From an uncultured Bacilli bacterium (lineage in GTDB: Bacteria; Bacillota_I; Bacilli_A; RF39; UBA660): a DNA stretch of 9,889 nucleotides. The notes beneath the pieces were generated by a model, which had not been told where the DNA came from, did no database searches, and saw nothing but the letters and a program-made list of their open reading frames with translations. The stretch covers positions 1-9,889 of the forward strand of contig CANQIM010000032.1 of assembly GCA_947624075.1 (NCBI GenBank). The letters run 5' to 3'. Every line of letters starts with the position of its first letter. The stretch's first letter is position 1. Position numbers and translations under genes: made by a program. Positions 1-5,921 of this stretch are shown in pieces.

Positions 1-1029
1 CAAAAGATTTTAGCTGAAAATTATCCTTTTGCTACCATAGAACCAAACGTTGGTGTTGTCACAGTTCCTGATGAGAGAATGGACAAATTAAAAGAAATGT
101 ATGACCCTAATCGTTTCATACCAACAGCTTACGAATTTACTGATATAGCTGGCCTAGTAAAAGGAGCAAGCCATGGTGAAGGACTTGGTAATAAATTTTT
201 AGCTCATATAAGAGAAGTTGATGCTATAGTTGAAGTCGTAAGATGTTTCGATGATGGCAAAATAATTCATGTTGATGGAACGATTGACCCAATACGAGAT
301 ATTGAAACGGTTAATCTTGAACTAACTATTGCTGATTTAGACATTGTTAATAACAGATTAGAAAAAGTAGCGAAAAAAGCTAGAACAACTAAAAATAAAG
401 ATGATATTTTAGAAGTAGAGGCTCTAGAAAAATGTAAAAAAGCTCTTGAAGAAAATAAACCGCTTCGTCAAATAAATTTAAGCGAAGAAGAACAAAAAAT
501 ATTAAAATCTTACAGTTTCTTAACTTTAAAACCTATCATTTATTTAGCAAACATCAAAGAAAGTGAACTAGGACAAGCCGATAATGAATACGTTTTAAAG
601 GTAAAAGACTATGCTAAAGCTGAAAATGCCCAAGTAGTAAGTCTATGTGCCAAGGTCGAAGAAGAATTAAGCGAACTTGATAAAGATGACAGACAAGAAA
701 TGTTAGAAGGGCTTGGTTTAGACAGCTCTGGCTTAGATAAATTAATTAAAGCAACTTATGATATTTTAGGATTAGCAACCTTTTTCACAACAGGAAAAGA
801 TGAAGTACGAGCATGGACATTTAAAAAGGGCATGACTGCTAAGAAATGTGCAGGAATTATTCATACAGATTTTGAAAAAGGCTTTATCAAAGCTGAAGTT
901 ATGTCCTATGATGACTTAATTAAATATGGTAGTGAATTAAAAGTAAAAGAAGCTGGTCGTGCTCGCCTCGAGGGTAAAGACTATCAAATGCAAGATGGTG
1001 ACATTTGCTACTTTAGATTCAATGTCTAA
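1..1029 (+). CDS. ychF: Ribosome-binding ATPase YchF/EngD (5' partial)
   Basis: YchF (OLA1 family) is an Obg-related P-loop NTPase that binds ribosomes and prefers ATP to GTP. The reading frame is open from base 1, so the gene enters from the left edge. Compared from memory with E. coli YchF, about 24 N-terminal residues including the Walker A/G1 loop lie outside. Visible in order are the TIEPNVGVV switch region just after the edge, the G3 motif DIAG (bases 142-153) running into LVKGASHGEGLGN, a charged helical coiled-coil insertion, the NxxE form of G4 (NIKE, from base 550) that explains the ATP preference, and a C-terminal TGS domain containing VRAWTF, HTDFEKGFI and EGKDYQMQDGD. The ATG at 79 is an internal methionine, not the start. 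Two tandem TAA codons close the gene. ychF directly before rpsF is the usual Bacillota order; here one extra gene lies between them. Confidence 0.96.
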   Translation, partial: QKILAENYPFATIEPNVGVVTVPDERMDKLKEMYDPNRFIPTAYEFTDIAGLVKGASHGEGLGNKFLAHIREVDAIVEVVRCFDDGKIIHVDGTIDPIRDIETVNLELTIADLDIVNNRLEKVAKKARTTKNKDDILEVEALEKCKKALEENKPLRQINLSEEEQKILKSYSFLTLKPIIYLANIKESELGQADNEYVLKVKDYAKAENAQVVSLCAKVEEELSELDKDDRQEMLEGLGLDSSGLDKLIKATYDILGLATFFTTGKDEVRAWTFKKGMTAKKCAGIIHTDFEKGFIKAEVMSYDDLIKYGSELKVKEAGRARLEGKDYQMQDGDICYFRFNV

Positions 1030-1056
1030 TAAAAATAAATAAAAAGGGTGATATAA

Positions 1057-1641
1057 ATGCAATTAAATTTTAATTCCAAAAAGTCTCCAAAAGAGAAAAA
1101 TTCTAAGAAAGAACTTTCTTCAAATCAAAGTTCTCAAGAAAAACCTTTATCAAATATAACTCCACAAGGTCTACAAACAGATACACAAAATCCATTAGGA
1201 GAACAACCAAATGCCACAGAAAATTCTCAAACATCATCTACAACTAACCAAAATTCTTCAAGTCAAAAACAAAAAAAAGAAGATGCTGTGCAAAATTATA
1301 AAAAACAAGTGGCCTTGAAAAAAGCTCAAGCTAAACAAGAAAGACTCAAACAAAAAAGAAACTTAAATATACATACTCAAGAGCAGTTTGAGGCTACACA
1401 ATTAAGGCCTTTCCGTAACTGGAGTATTCTCTTTTTATTTTCCTGTCTTTTCTTTGGTATTAAAAGTTTTACAGCGACATATACTTTTGCTGGAATAGTT
1501 AGTATGATCCAAGTACTTTGTTTTTTATTAACAATTATAGTCAGTGAACGAAAACTTCATTTTTTTAATAAAGACTACTTACTTTTCTTTTTATTAGGAA
1601 TCTTTTTAACTCCAGTATGGTTAATTTTGGCAATTATTTAA
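1057..1641 (+). CDS. Hypothetical membrane protein, polar N-terminus and about three TM helices
   Basis: I do not recognise this 194-residue protein. Residues 1-75 are low-complexity and rich in Q, N, S, T and K, so probably disordered. Residues 74-103 are K/Q/A-rich and likely helical or coiled-coil. Three hydrophobic stretches follow, at roughly 121-138, 143-163 and 173-194, linked by short charged segments (SERK, FNKD), and the protein ends inside or just after the last one. There is no signal peptide, so the long polar part is probably cytoplasmic and tethered to the membrane. The start has a good Shine-Dalgarno sequence, AGGGTG at 1045-1050, six bases before the ATG. It lies 27 bases after ychF with no terminator between, so it is probably co-transcribed with ychF. 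The hydrophilic-then-membrane layout recalls small envelope or division-associated proteins, but no motif supports a function. Confidence 0.8.
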   Translation: MQLNFNSKKSPKEKNSKKELSSNQSSQEKPLSNITPQGLQTDTQNPLGEQPNATENSQTSSTTNQNSSSQKQKKEDAVQNYKKQVALKKAQAKQERLKQKRNLNIHTQEQFEATQLRPFRNWSILFLFSCLFFGIKSFTATYTFAGIVSMIQVLCFLLTIIVSERKLHFFNKDYLLFFLLGIFLTPVWLILAII

Positions 1642-1653
1642 AATTTTGTAATC

Positions 1654-1670
1654 AAGTAAAAAATTTACTT
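1654..1670 (+). repeat. Small AT-only-loop hairpin after the membrane gene
   Basis: AAGTAAA (1654-1660) and TTTACTT (1664-1670) form a perfect 7-bp inverted repeat with a 3-base loop, 12 bases after the stop codon. It is weak (one G-C pair) and is followed by CTCC, not a T-run, so it is not a convincing intrinsic terminator. It may still mark the 3' end of the ychF transcript. Confidence 0.35.
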
Positions 1671-1723
1671 CTCCATTCTAACTAGGAATTCTCTTTTTGC
1701 CTAAAATTTCCCTCTAAAATTTC

Positions 1724-1752
1724 TTTACAAACAAATATTTGTTTGCTATAAT
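1724..1752 (+). promoter_or_regulatory. Sigma-A type promoter of rpsF-ssb-rpsR with extended -10
   Basis: The -35 box is TTTACA (1724-1729) and the -10 box is a perfect TATAAT (1747-1752), separated by an ideal 17 bases. TGC (1744-1746) directly before the -10 gives the TGn extended element. Transcription would start near 1758-1760, about 60 bases before rpsF. This is the best promoter in the window, as expected for ribosomal protein genes. Its spacer is occupied by a perfect palindrome, listed separately. Confidence 0.85.
1728..1745. repeat. 18-bp perfect palindrome in the promoter spacer (operator-like)
   Basis: CAAACAAATATTTGTTTG is its own reverse complement over all 18 bases. The next pair out (1727/1746) does not match. 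It overlaps the last two bases of the -35 box and the TG of the extended -10, so a dimeric protein bound here would compete with RNA polymerase. It does not match the LexA box (GAACnnnnGTTC), CIRCE, Rex or NrdR sites as I know them. The regulator is unknown, and some of the symmetry may be chance in AT-rich DNA, though 18 perfect bases including G-C pairs at two levels is unusual. Confidence 0.6.
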
Positions 1753-1758
1753 ACAATC

Positions 1759-1792
1759 GAGTATTTTAATACTCCTTGCTATCTTTGATAGC
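1759..1792 (+). promoter_or_regulatory. Structured 5' leader of the rpsF operon (two hairpins)
   Basis: The predicted transcript begins almost exactly at a hairpin with stem GAGTAT (1759-1764) / ATACTC (1769-1774). A second hairpin follows, GCTATC (1778-1783) / GATAGC (1787-1792), with a 3-base loop. The Shine-Dalgarno sequence comes 11 bases later. In many bacteria the rpsF leader binds the S6:S18 complex for feedback control. That motif normally shows an exposed CCG, which I do not see here. The hairpins are seen in the sequence; a feedback role is inference. Confidence 0.4.
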
Positions 1793-1817
1793 CATATGTC
1801 CAAAAGGAGGTGCAATA

Positions 1818-2108
1818 ATGAATAAATATGAAATTACTTTCATTGTTAGACCAGATATTGAAGAAGCTCAAATTAAAAAAGTTGCTGAAGATATGAAAAA
1901 GGTTTTAACAGATGGAAAAGCTACAATCGTTGAAGAAAAAGCAATGGGACAAAGAGAATTGGCTTATGAAATTAATAAATTTCAAACAGGTTACTACTAT
2001 TTATATGTTGTAACATCACCAATCGAAACAATCAAAGAATTTGATCGTGTTGCTAGAATTAATGAAAATCTACTTCGTCATTTAATCGTTAAAGTAGAGG
2101 AAAAATAA
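1818..2108 (+). CDS. rpsF: 30S ribosomal protein S6
   Basis: S6 is a small-subunit protein that binds 16S rRNA as a heterodimer with S18, in the platform of the 30S subunit. The 96 residues match the family's usual length in Bacillota. The N-terminus MNKYEITFIVRPD and the core MGQRELAYEINKFQTGYYY are the S6 signatures, with RHLIVKVEE near the end. The start is the ATG at 1818, five bases after a perfect AAAGGAGGTG (1803-1812). A longer reading from a TTG at 1776 would run through the leader hairpins and has no ribosome-binding site. It is the first gene of rpsF-ssb-rpsR, followed 11 bases later by ssb. Confidence 0.97.
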   Translation: MNKYEITFIVRPDIEEAQIKKVAEDMKKVLTDGKATIVEEKAMGQRELAYEINKFQTGYYYLYVVTSPIETIKEFDRVARINENLLRHLIVKVEEK

Positions 2109-2119
2109 GAGGTATTTTT

Positions 2120-2602
2120 ATGAATAAAGTTTTTTTAATAGGAAGATTAACTAGAGACCCAGAATTAAGATACACAGGAAATAATACTCCAGTTGCTTCA
2201 TTTTCTCTTGCTGTAAACAGAAATTTTTCTAATCAACAAGGTGAAAGAGAAGCCGATTTTATAAATATAGTTGTATGGAGAAAACAAGCTGAAAATGTTA
2301 AAAACTATTTATCTCAAGGAAGTCAAGTTGCTATCGATGGCCGTATTCAAACAAGAAGCTATGATGGTCAAGATGGACAAAAGAGATATGTTACAGAAGT
2401 TGTTGCCGACAATGTAGAATTTCTAGGCTCAAAAAATTCCTCAAATAATTCTAATAATAATCCAACTTCATCAAATAATACTGAACCAACTCCTTATGAT
2501 TTTGGTGATGCACCAGAGTCAAAAGGAACAGATATCGACAGTAATCCATTTGCCGATTTTGGAGCCAGTATTGAAATTAGTGATGATGAATTACCATTCT
2601 AA
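2120..2602 (+). CDS. ssb: Single-stranded DNA-binding protein SSB
   Basis: SSB coats single-stranded DNA during replication, recombination and repair, and recruits partner proteins through its C-terminal tip. The 160 residues show the OB-fold at about 1-104 (MNKVFLIGRLTRDPELRYT, then ADFINIVVWRKQAENV with the DNA-stacking Trp53, and the GRIQTRSY strand). A disordered N/S/P-rich linker spans about 105-150, and the acidic tip DDELPF (155-160) is a variant of the canonical DDDIPF. Placement between rpsF and rpsR is the classic Bacillota arrangement for the essential SSB (SsbA type). Its Shine-Dalgarno AAGAGGT (2107-2113) overlaps the rpsF stop codon, suggesting coupled translation. Tandem TAA codons end it. 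Confidence 0.97.
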   Translation: MNKVFLIGRLTRDPELRYTGNNTPVASFSLAVNRNFSNQQGEREADFINIVVWRKQAENVKNYLSQGSQVAIDGRIQTRSYDGQDGQKRYVTEVVADNVEFLGSKNSSNNSNNNPTSSNNTEPTPYDFGDAPESKGTDIDSNPFADFGASIEISDDELPF

Positions 2603-2617
2603 TAAGGAGGAAACAAA

Positions 2618-2833
2618 ATGGCAGAATTTAATCGTAGAAAGAAAAAAGTTTGTATGATGTGTGCTGGAAAAACTGTAGATTACAAAGATCCAGAAACATT
2701 AAAAAGATATATAAATGAAAAAGGTAAAATAGTACCTAGAAGAATTACTGGAAACTGTGCTCTACATCAAAGACATATTTCAAAAGAAATTAAAAGAGCA
2801 AGAGCTATTGCCTATTTACCTTATGCAAGATAA
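2618..2833 (+). CDS. rpsR: 30S ribosomal protein S18, zinc-binding (C+) form
   Basis: S18 is the 30S platform protein that pairs with S6. The 71 residues contain the family core YINEKGKIVPRR followed by ITGNCALHQR and a basic C-terminus ending LPYAR. Cys12, Cys15, Cys47 and His50 form a CxxC...CxxH set, the pattern of the zinc-binding C+ S18 paralogues known from mycobacteria and others. Bacillus-type S18 usually lacks the later Cys. Organisms with a C+ form often have a zinc-free second copy used in zinc starvation; none is in this window. It starts seven bases after AAGGAGG (2604-2610), 15 bases behind ssb, and is the last gene of the operon. Confidence 0.96.
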   Translation: MAEFNRRKKKVCMMCAGKTVDYKDPETLKRYINEKGKIVPRRITGNCALHQRHISKEIKRARAIAYLPYAR

Positions 2834-2844
2834 TTATTATCTAT

Positions 2845-2874
2845 AAACTATCTATAAATTAGGTAGTTTTTTTT
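2845..2874 (+). terminator. Intrinsic terminator after rpsR
   Basis: The stem AAACTATCT (2845-2853) / AGGTAGTTT (2861-2869), with one G-U pair and a 7-base loop, runs straight into a T-tract (to 2874). It lies 12 bases after the rpsR stop and closes the rpsF-ssb-rpsR unit. Confidence 0.8.
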
Positions 2875-2909
2875 CGTCTTAAATCCAACTTTTTCCTTCT
2901 TTCTTTTAT

Positions 2910-2938
2910 TAGACAAAAGCAATTATTTATTATATAAT
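2910..2938 (+). promoter_or_regulatory. Sigma-A type promoter of the DHH phosphodiesterase gene
   Basis: TAGACA (2910-2915), one mismatch from consensus, is followed after 17 bases by a perfect TATAAT (2933-2938). It lies directly behind the rpsR terminator and 26 bases before the next start codon, so this gene has its own promoter and a very short leader. Confidence 0.75.
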
Positions 2939-2964
2939 AAATATGTACTTTAAAGGAGGACTAA

Positions 2965-3951
2965 ATGGGGATAATTGATGAACGTAAAAAGCTCAATAGA
3001 AAAATACGCCATGCTAAGAATATTTTCTTGATGGCCCACAAAGATTTAGACTTAGATGCTTTGGGTAGTTCTATTGGCATGTATATGATACTTAAGCGTA
3101 AAAGAAAAAATTGTTATTTAATTATAGATGATAAATTTCATGAATTAGGAGTCGAAAAAGTTCTAAGAGAATTAGAAGGATGTATTGAAATTATAAAGAG
3201 TGAAGCCATTGATAAATATCTACATCCAACAGAACGTAAAAATCTACTTATAATACTTGATACTAATAAGGAAGAATTAGTTCAAAGTCAGCAAGTTTTA
3301 AAGAAAATTACTAATAAAATGATTATAGATCATCATGATACAGGAAAAACAACCATAAAAGATGCCTTACTAATAAATGATACTGAAGTATCTAGTGTTT
3401 GTGAAATGATTACTCAATTAATTGAATATTATGATGTTCAACTAGAGTCTTACTATGCTACAATTCTTCTAGCTGGTATTGTACTAGATACAAATAACTT
3501 TACTTTAAAAACAAAACCAGAAACATACTACTCAGCCTATTATTTATCAAGTTTAGGGGGTAGTGCCAAAAAAGTTCAATATTTATTGAAACAAGATATA
3601 AATGAATATACCGAACGTCAAAAGCTTTTAGCTGGAATTGAAACTATAAATGGTAAAATTGCTTTTACAAAAGCTACTCCATACACTATCTATCGTCGTG
3701 AAGATTTAGCTAAAATTGCTGATACATTATTATTTTTTAACAACATTGAAGCATCCTTTGTCATAGGTAAAATAGGCAAAGATACAGTGGGAATAAGTGC
3801 TAGAAGTCTTGGAAACTATGATATAAGTAAAATTTTAGAAAAATTAGGTGGAGGTGGCGACAATTATAATGGTGCTGCCAAATTTGAAGATACAACAATA
3901 AGTAAAGTAGAACAAAATCTTAAAAAATATTTAAAAGAAGATCAAGAATAA
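2965..3951 (+). CDS. Stand-alone DHH-DHHA1 phosphodiesterase, GdpP-like, lacking membrane/PAS/GGDEF domains
   Basis: DHH-DHHA1 enzymes are metal-dependent phosphodiesterases; GdpP cleaves the second messenger c-di-AMP. The 328 residues show the DHH domain with HKDLDLDALG (His25, Asp29, Asp31), Asp99 in LDTN, DHH at 122-124 and Asp175 in GIVLDTNNFTLKT. A DHHA1 domain follows with SARSLG and GGGGD (295-299). The Asp175 region and SARSLG resemble GdpP more than NrnA, and the position between rpsR and rplI is that of gdpP. Full GdpP is about 650 residues with two TM helices, PAS and a degenerate GGDEF; none of these is present. The strong Shine-Dalgarno (AAAGGAGG, 2952-2959) and the promoter just upstream show that this is the true start, not a truncation artefact. 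The normally conserved His of GGGH is Asp here. It is probably soluble; c-di-AMP, pApA or nanoRNA are all possible substrates. Confidence 0.85.
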   Translation: MGIIDERKKLNRKIRHAKNIFLMAHKDLDLDALGSSIGMYMILKRKRKNCYLIIDDKFHELGVEKVLRELEGCIEIIKSEAIDKYLHPTERKNLLIILDTNKEELVQSQQVLKKITNKMIIDHHDTGKTTIKDALLINDTEVSSVCEMITQLIEYYDVQLESYYATILLAGIVLDTNNFTLKTKPETYYSAYYLSSLGGSAKKVQYLLKQDINEYTERQKLLAGIETINGKIAFTKATPYTIYRREDLAKIADTLLFFNNIEASFVIGKIGKDTVGISARSLGNYDISKILEKLGGGGDNYNGAAKFEDTTISKVEQNLKKYLKEDQE

Positions 3952-4037
3952 AATCTTCAAAAGAATAGATCTAAAAACTTAAAAAAATAAAAGACTAAAA
4001 GAAATTTTGAAAAAAGAATCAAAAGACTCTTTAATAA

Positions 4038-4066
4038 TTGCCAAAATAAACATTATCTATTACAAT
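4038..4066 (+). promoter_or_regulatory. Sigma-A type promoter before rplI
   Basis: TTGCCA (4038-4043) and TACAAT (4061-4066) are 17 bases apart, each one base from consensus. The predicted start is about 30 bases before rplI. The inverted repeat ATATGT (4065-4070) / ACATAT (4076-4081) overlaps the -10 and the start region. This promoter probably heads the rplI-dnaB-M23-walJ-rlmH-ung unit. The rest of the 148-base gap (from 3952) is A-rich, with AAAAGACT occurring twice (3989 and 4021) and no convincing terminator for the gene before it. Confidence 0.65.
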
Positions 4067-4099
4067 ATGTCTTAAACATATGAAAGGACTGAGGCTTAA

Positions 4100-4543
4100 A
4101 TGGAAGTAATCTTTTTAAAAGACCTAAAAAATCAAGGAAAAAAAGGAGAAATTAAAAATGTTAAGGATGGCTATGCAGAAAACTTTTTAATAAAAAATGG
4201 CTATGCTACCAAGAAAACAAAAGAATCTTTAGCCAAACTTTCCCATGAACAGGCAAAAAAAACTGAAGAGGACGGAAAAAATAAAAAAGAAGCTCTTGAA
4301 CTAAAAGAAAAGTTAGCAAAAGTAACCTTAGAATTTAAAGTAAAAACTGGTGAACAAGACAAAGTCTTTGGAAGTGTTAGTGTAAAACAAATTAAGGAGT
4401 CTCTAACAAATCTTGGCTATAAAATAGAAAAAAACGCCATAGACATAGTTAATCCTCTTGCAACTTTAGGCTTTCATACTGTCAAAATAAATTTATATAG
4501 TAATATAATTGCTGAAATAAAGGTTCATTTAATAAAACAATAA
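4100..4543 (+). CDS. rplI: 50S ribosomal protein L9
   Basis: L9 binds 23S rRNA near the base of the L1 stalk and helps maintain reading-frame fidelity. The 147 residues match the usual length. The N-terminal domain carries the signature MEVIFLKDLKNQGKKGEIKN followed by DGYAENFLIKNGYA. A long lysine/glutamate-rich helix at about 42-75 links it to the C-terminal domain, with KVFGSVSVKQI and PLATLGFHTVKINLY. The start is preceded by GAGG (4091-4094) five bases away and a second purine stretch, AAAGGA, further up. This is weaker than its neighbours' sites, so L9 may be made at a lower rate. dnaB follows 13 bases later, the standard rplI-dnaB pairing of Bacillota. Confidence 0.97.
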   Translation: MEVIFLKDLKNQGKKGEIKNVKDGYAENFLIKNGYATKKTKESLAKLSHEQAKKTEEDGKNKKEALELKEKLAKVTLEFKVKTGEQDKVFGSVSVKQIKESLTNLGYKIEKNAIDIVNPLATLGFHTVKINLYSNIIAEIKVHLIKQ

Positions 4544-4556
4544 GGGAGGTGTAAGC

Positions 4557-5921
4557 ATGCCAACTACAAAGAATTTACCAAATAATTTTGAGGCTGAACA
4601 ATCTGTCTTAGGAGCTTGTTTTCTATCGCAATATGCCTTACAAAAAGCTACTGAAAATCTTACAGCTGATGCTTTTTATAATGAAAAAAATGGTAAAATT
4701 TTTTCAGCTATGACAGCCTTAATGGAAGAAAAAACTCCCATCGATTTAACAACGATAACTAGTTATCTAAAAAATAAAAATGAACTAAACGTCGTTGGTG
4801 GAGTAGAGTATTTATCAGAAGTTTTAAACTTTGTTCCTACTGCTGCCAATATTGACTACTATATAAAAGGTGTTGAAGAAACAGCTATTTTGCGAAATTT
4901 AATTGAAACGGCAACTGAAATAGCATCAGATGGTTATCGCAGCGATGAAACAGTAAACGAAATTTTAGATAACTCTGAAAAGAAGATCTTAAATATAGTA
5001 AAAAATCGTAAATCAAGCGAATTTAGAAGTATAAAAGATGTTTTAGCCAAAACCCAATCTGATCTTGAACGTCTTTCTGAAAATAAGGGTGAAATTACAG
5101 GACTTGCAACTGGCTGGTATGACTTTGATCGACTAACAACAGGCTTACATCCTAATGAATTTATTATTATTGCTGCTCGTCCAGCTATGGGTAAAACAGC
5201 TTTTGCCCTAAACCTAGCAACTCATGTAGCTATGCAACAAAAGAAGTCTGTCGCTTTATTTAACTTAGAAATGAGTGCCGAACAATTAGCTATGCGTATT
5301 CTCTCATCTCTTGGTCAACTTGACGGCTTCAAATTACGTACAGGTAACCTTGTTAATAATGATTGGAAAAGAATTAATGAAGCAGCTTCTCGTTTAGCTA
5401 ACACAAACATGGTAATTGATGATACACCAGGAATAACAATAGGCGAAATAAGAGCTAAATGTCGTCGTTTAGCTAGTAGTGAACAAGGCTTAAGTCTAAT
5501 TGTTATCGATTATCTTCAATTAATATCAGGTGGCAAAAACTATGGCGCTAATCGTCAACAAGAAGTTTCTGATATTTCTCGTAGTCTTAAAACACTAGCC
5601 ATGGAACTAAATGTTCCGGTAATTGCCCTATCTCAATTATCTCGTAGTGTTGAAGGTCGTGAAGATAAGCGTCCCCTAATGAGCGACTTACGTGAATCTG
5701 GATCTATTGAACAAGATGCTGATATAGTAGCGTTCTTATATCGCGATGATTATTACAACAAAGAAGCTCGTAGCGAAGATAATAACAGTATTAGTGAATT
5801 AATCATAGGTAAGCATCGTAATGGTCCAACAGCTACAATTGAATTGTTATTTAAAAAAGATACATCTACGTTCTTAAATCTACGTAAAGATAGAACTAAT
5901 ATGGAGGAAAATAAAGAATGA
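4557..5921 (+). CDS. dnaB: Replicative DNA helicase DnaB (DnaC in Bacillus naming)
   Basis: This hexameric 5'-3' helicase unwinds DNA at the replication fork and interacts with primase. Its 454 residues match the family length, with no intein or insertion. The N-terminal DnaB domain begins at NFEAEQSVLGACF (10-22). After the linker come the RecA-like core with Walker A ARPAMGKTA (207-215), catalytic Glu238 in NLEMS, Walker B VIDYLQLI (316-323), and motifs H3-H4 with ALSQLSRSVEGREDKRP and DLRESGSIEQDAD. The start has AAGGGAGGTG (4542-4551), which overlaps the rplI stop. The TGA stop overlaps the start of the next gene (ATGA), implying translational coupling to the cell-wall peptidase. It is the only TGA stop in the window and supports the standard code. 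Confidence 0.98.
   Translation: MPTTKNLPNNFEAEQSVLGACFLSQYALQKATENLTADAFYNEKNGKIFSAMTALMEEKTPIDLTTITSYLKNKNELNVVGGVEYLSEVLNFVPTAANIDYYIKGVEETAILRNLIETATEIASDGYRSDETVNEILDNSEKKILNIVKNRKSSEFRSIKDVLAKTQSDLERLSENKGEITGLATGWYDFDRLTTGLHPNEFIIIAARPAMGKTAFALNLATHVAMQQKKSVALFNLEMSAEQLAMRILSSLGQLDGFKLRTGNLVNNDWKRINEAASRLANTNMVIDDTPGITIGEIRAKCRRLASSEQGLSLIVIDYLQLISGGKNYGANRQQEVSDISRSLKTLAMELNVPVIALSQLSRSVEGREDKRPLMSDLRESGSIEQDADIVAFLYRDDYYNKEARSEDNNSISELIIGKHRNGPTATIELLFKKDTSTFLNLRKDRTNMEENKE

Noticed and set aside
79..81. ATG at 79 as the start of ychF
   Set aside because: The frame is open to base 1, and the upstream residues (NYPFATIEPNVGVV) are conserved YchF sequence, so the gene is cut by the window edge.
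1654..1670. Hairpin after the membrane gene as an intrinsic terminator
   Set aside because: The stem has a single G-C pair and no T-run follows; kept only as a weak inverted repeat.
1728..1745. The promoter palindrome as a LexA (SOS) box
   Set aside because: The Bacillota LexA box is GAACnnnnGTTC; here the half-sites are AAAC and GTTT with an 8-base centre, so neither spacing nor sequence fits.
1776..1817. Upstream TTG extension of rpsF by 14 residues
   Set aside because: The added codons run through the leader hairpin and the Shine-Dalgarno itself. The ATG at 1818 has a perfect ribosome-binding site, and S6 homologues begin at MNKYE-like sequence.
4011..4032. AAAGAATC/GACTCTTT as a terminator before rplI
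   Set aside because: The stem has an internal A-C mismatch and no T-tract follows, and the promoter begins six bases later.
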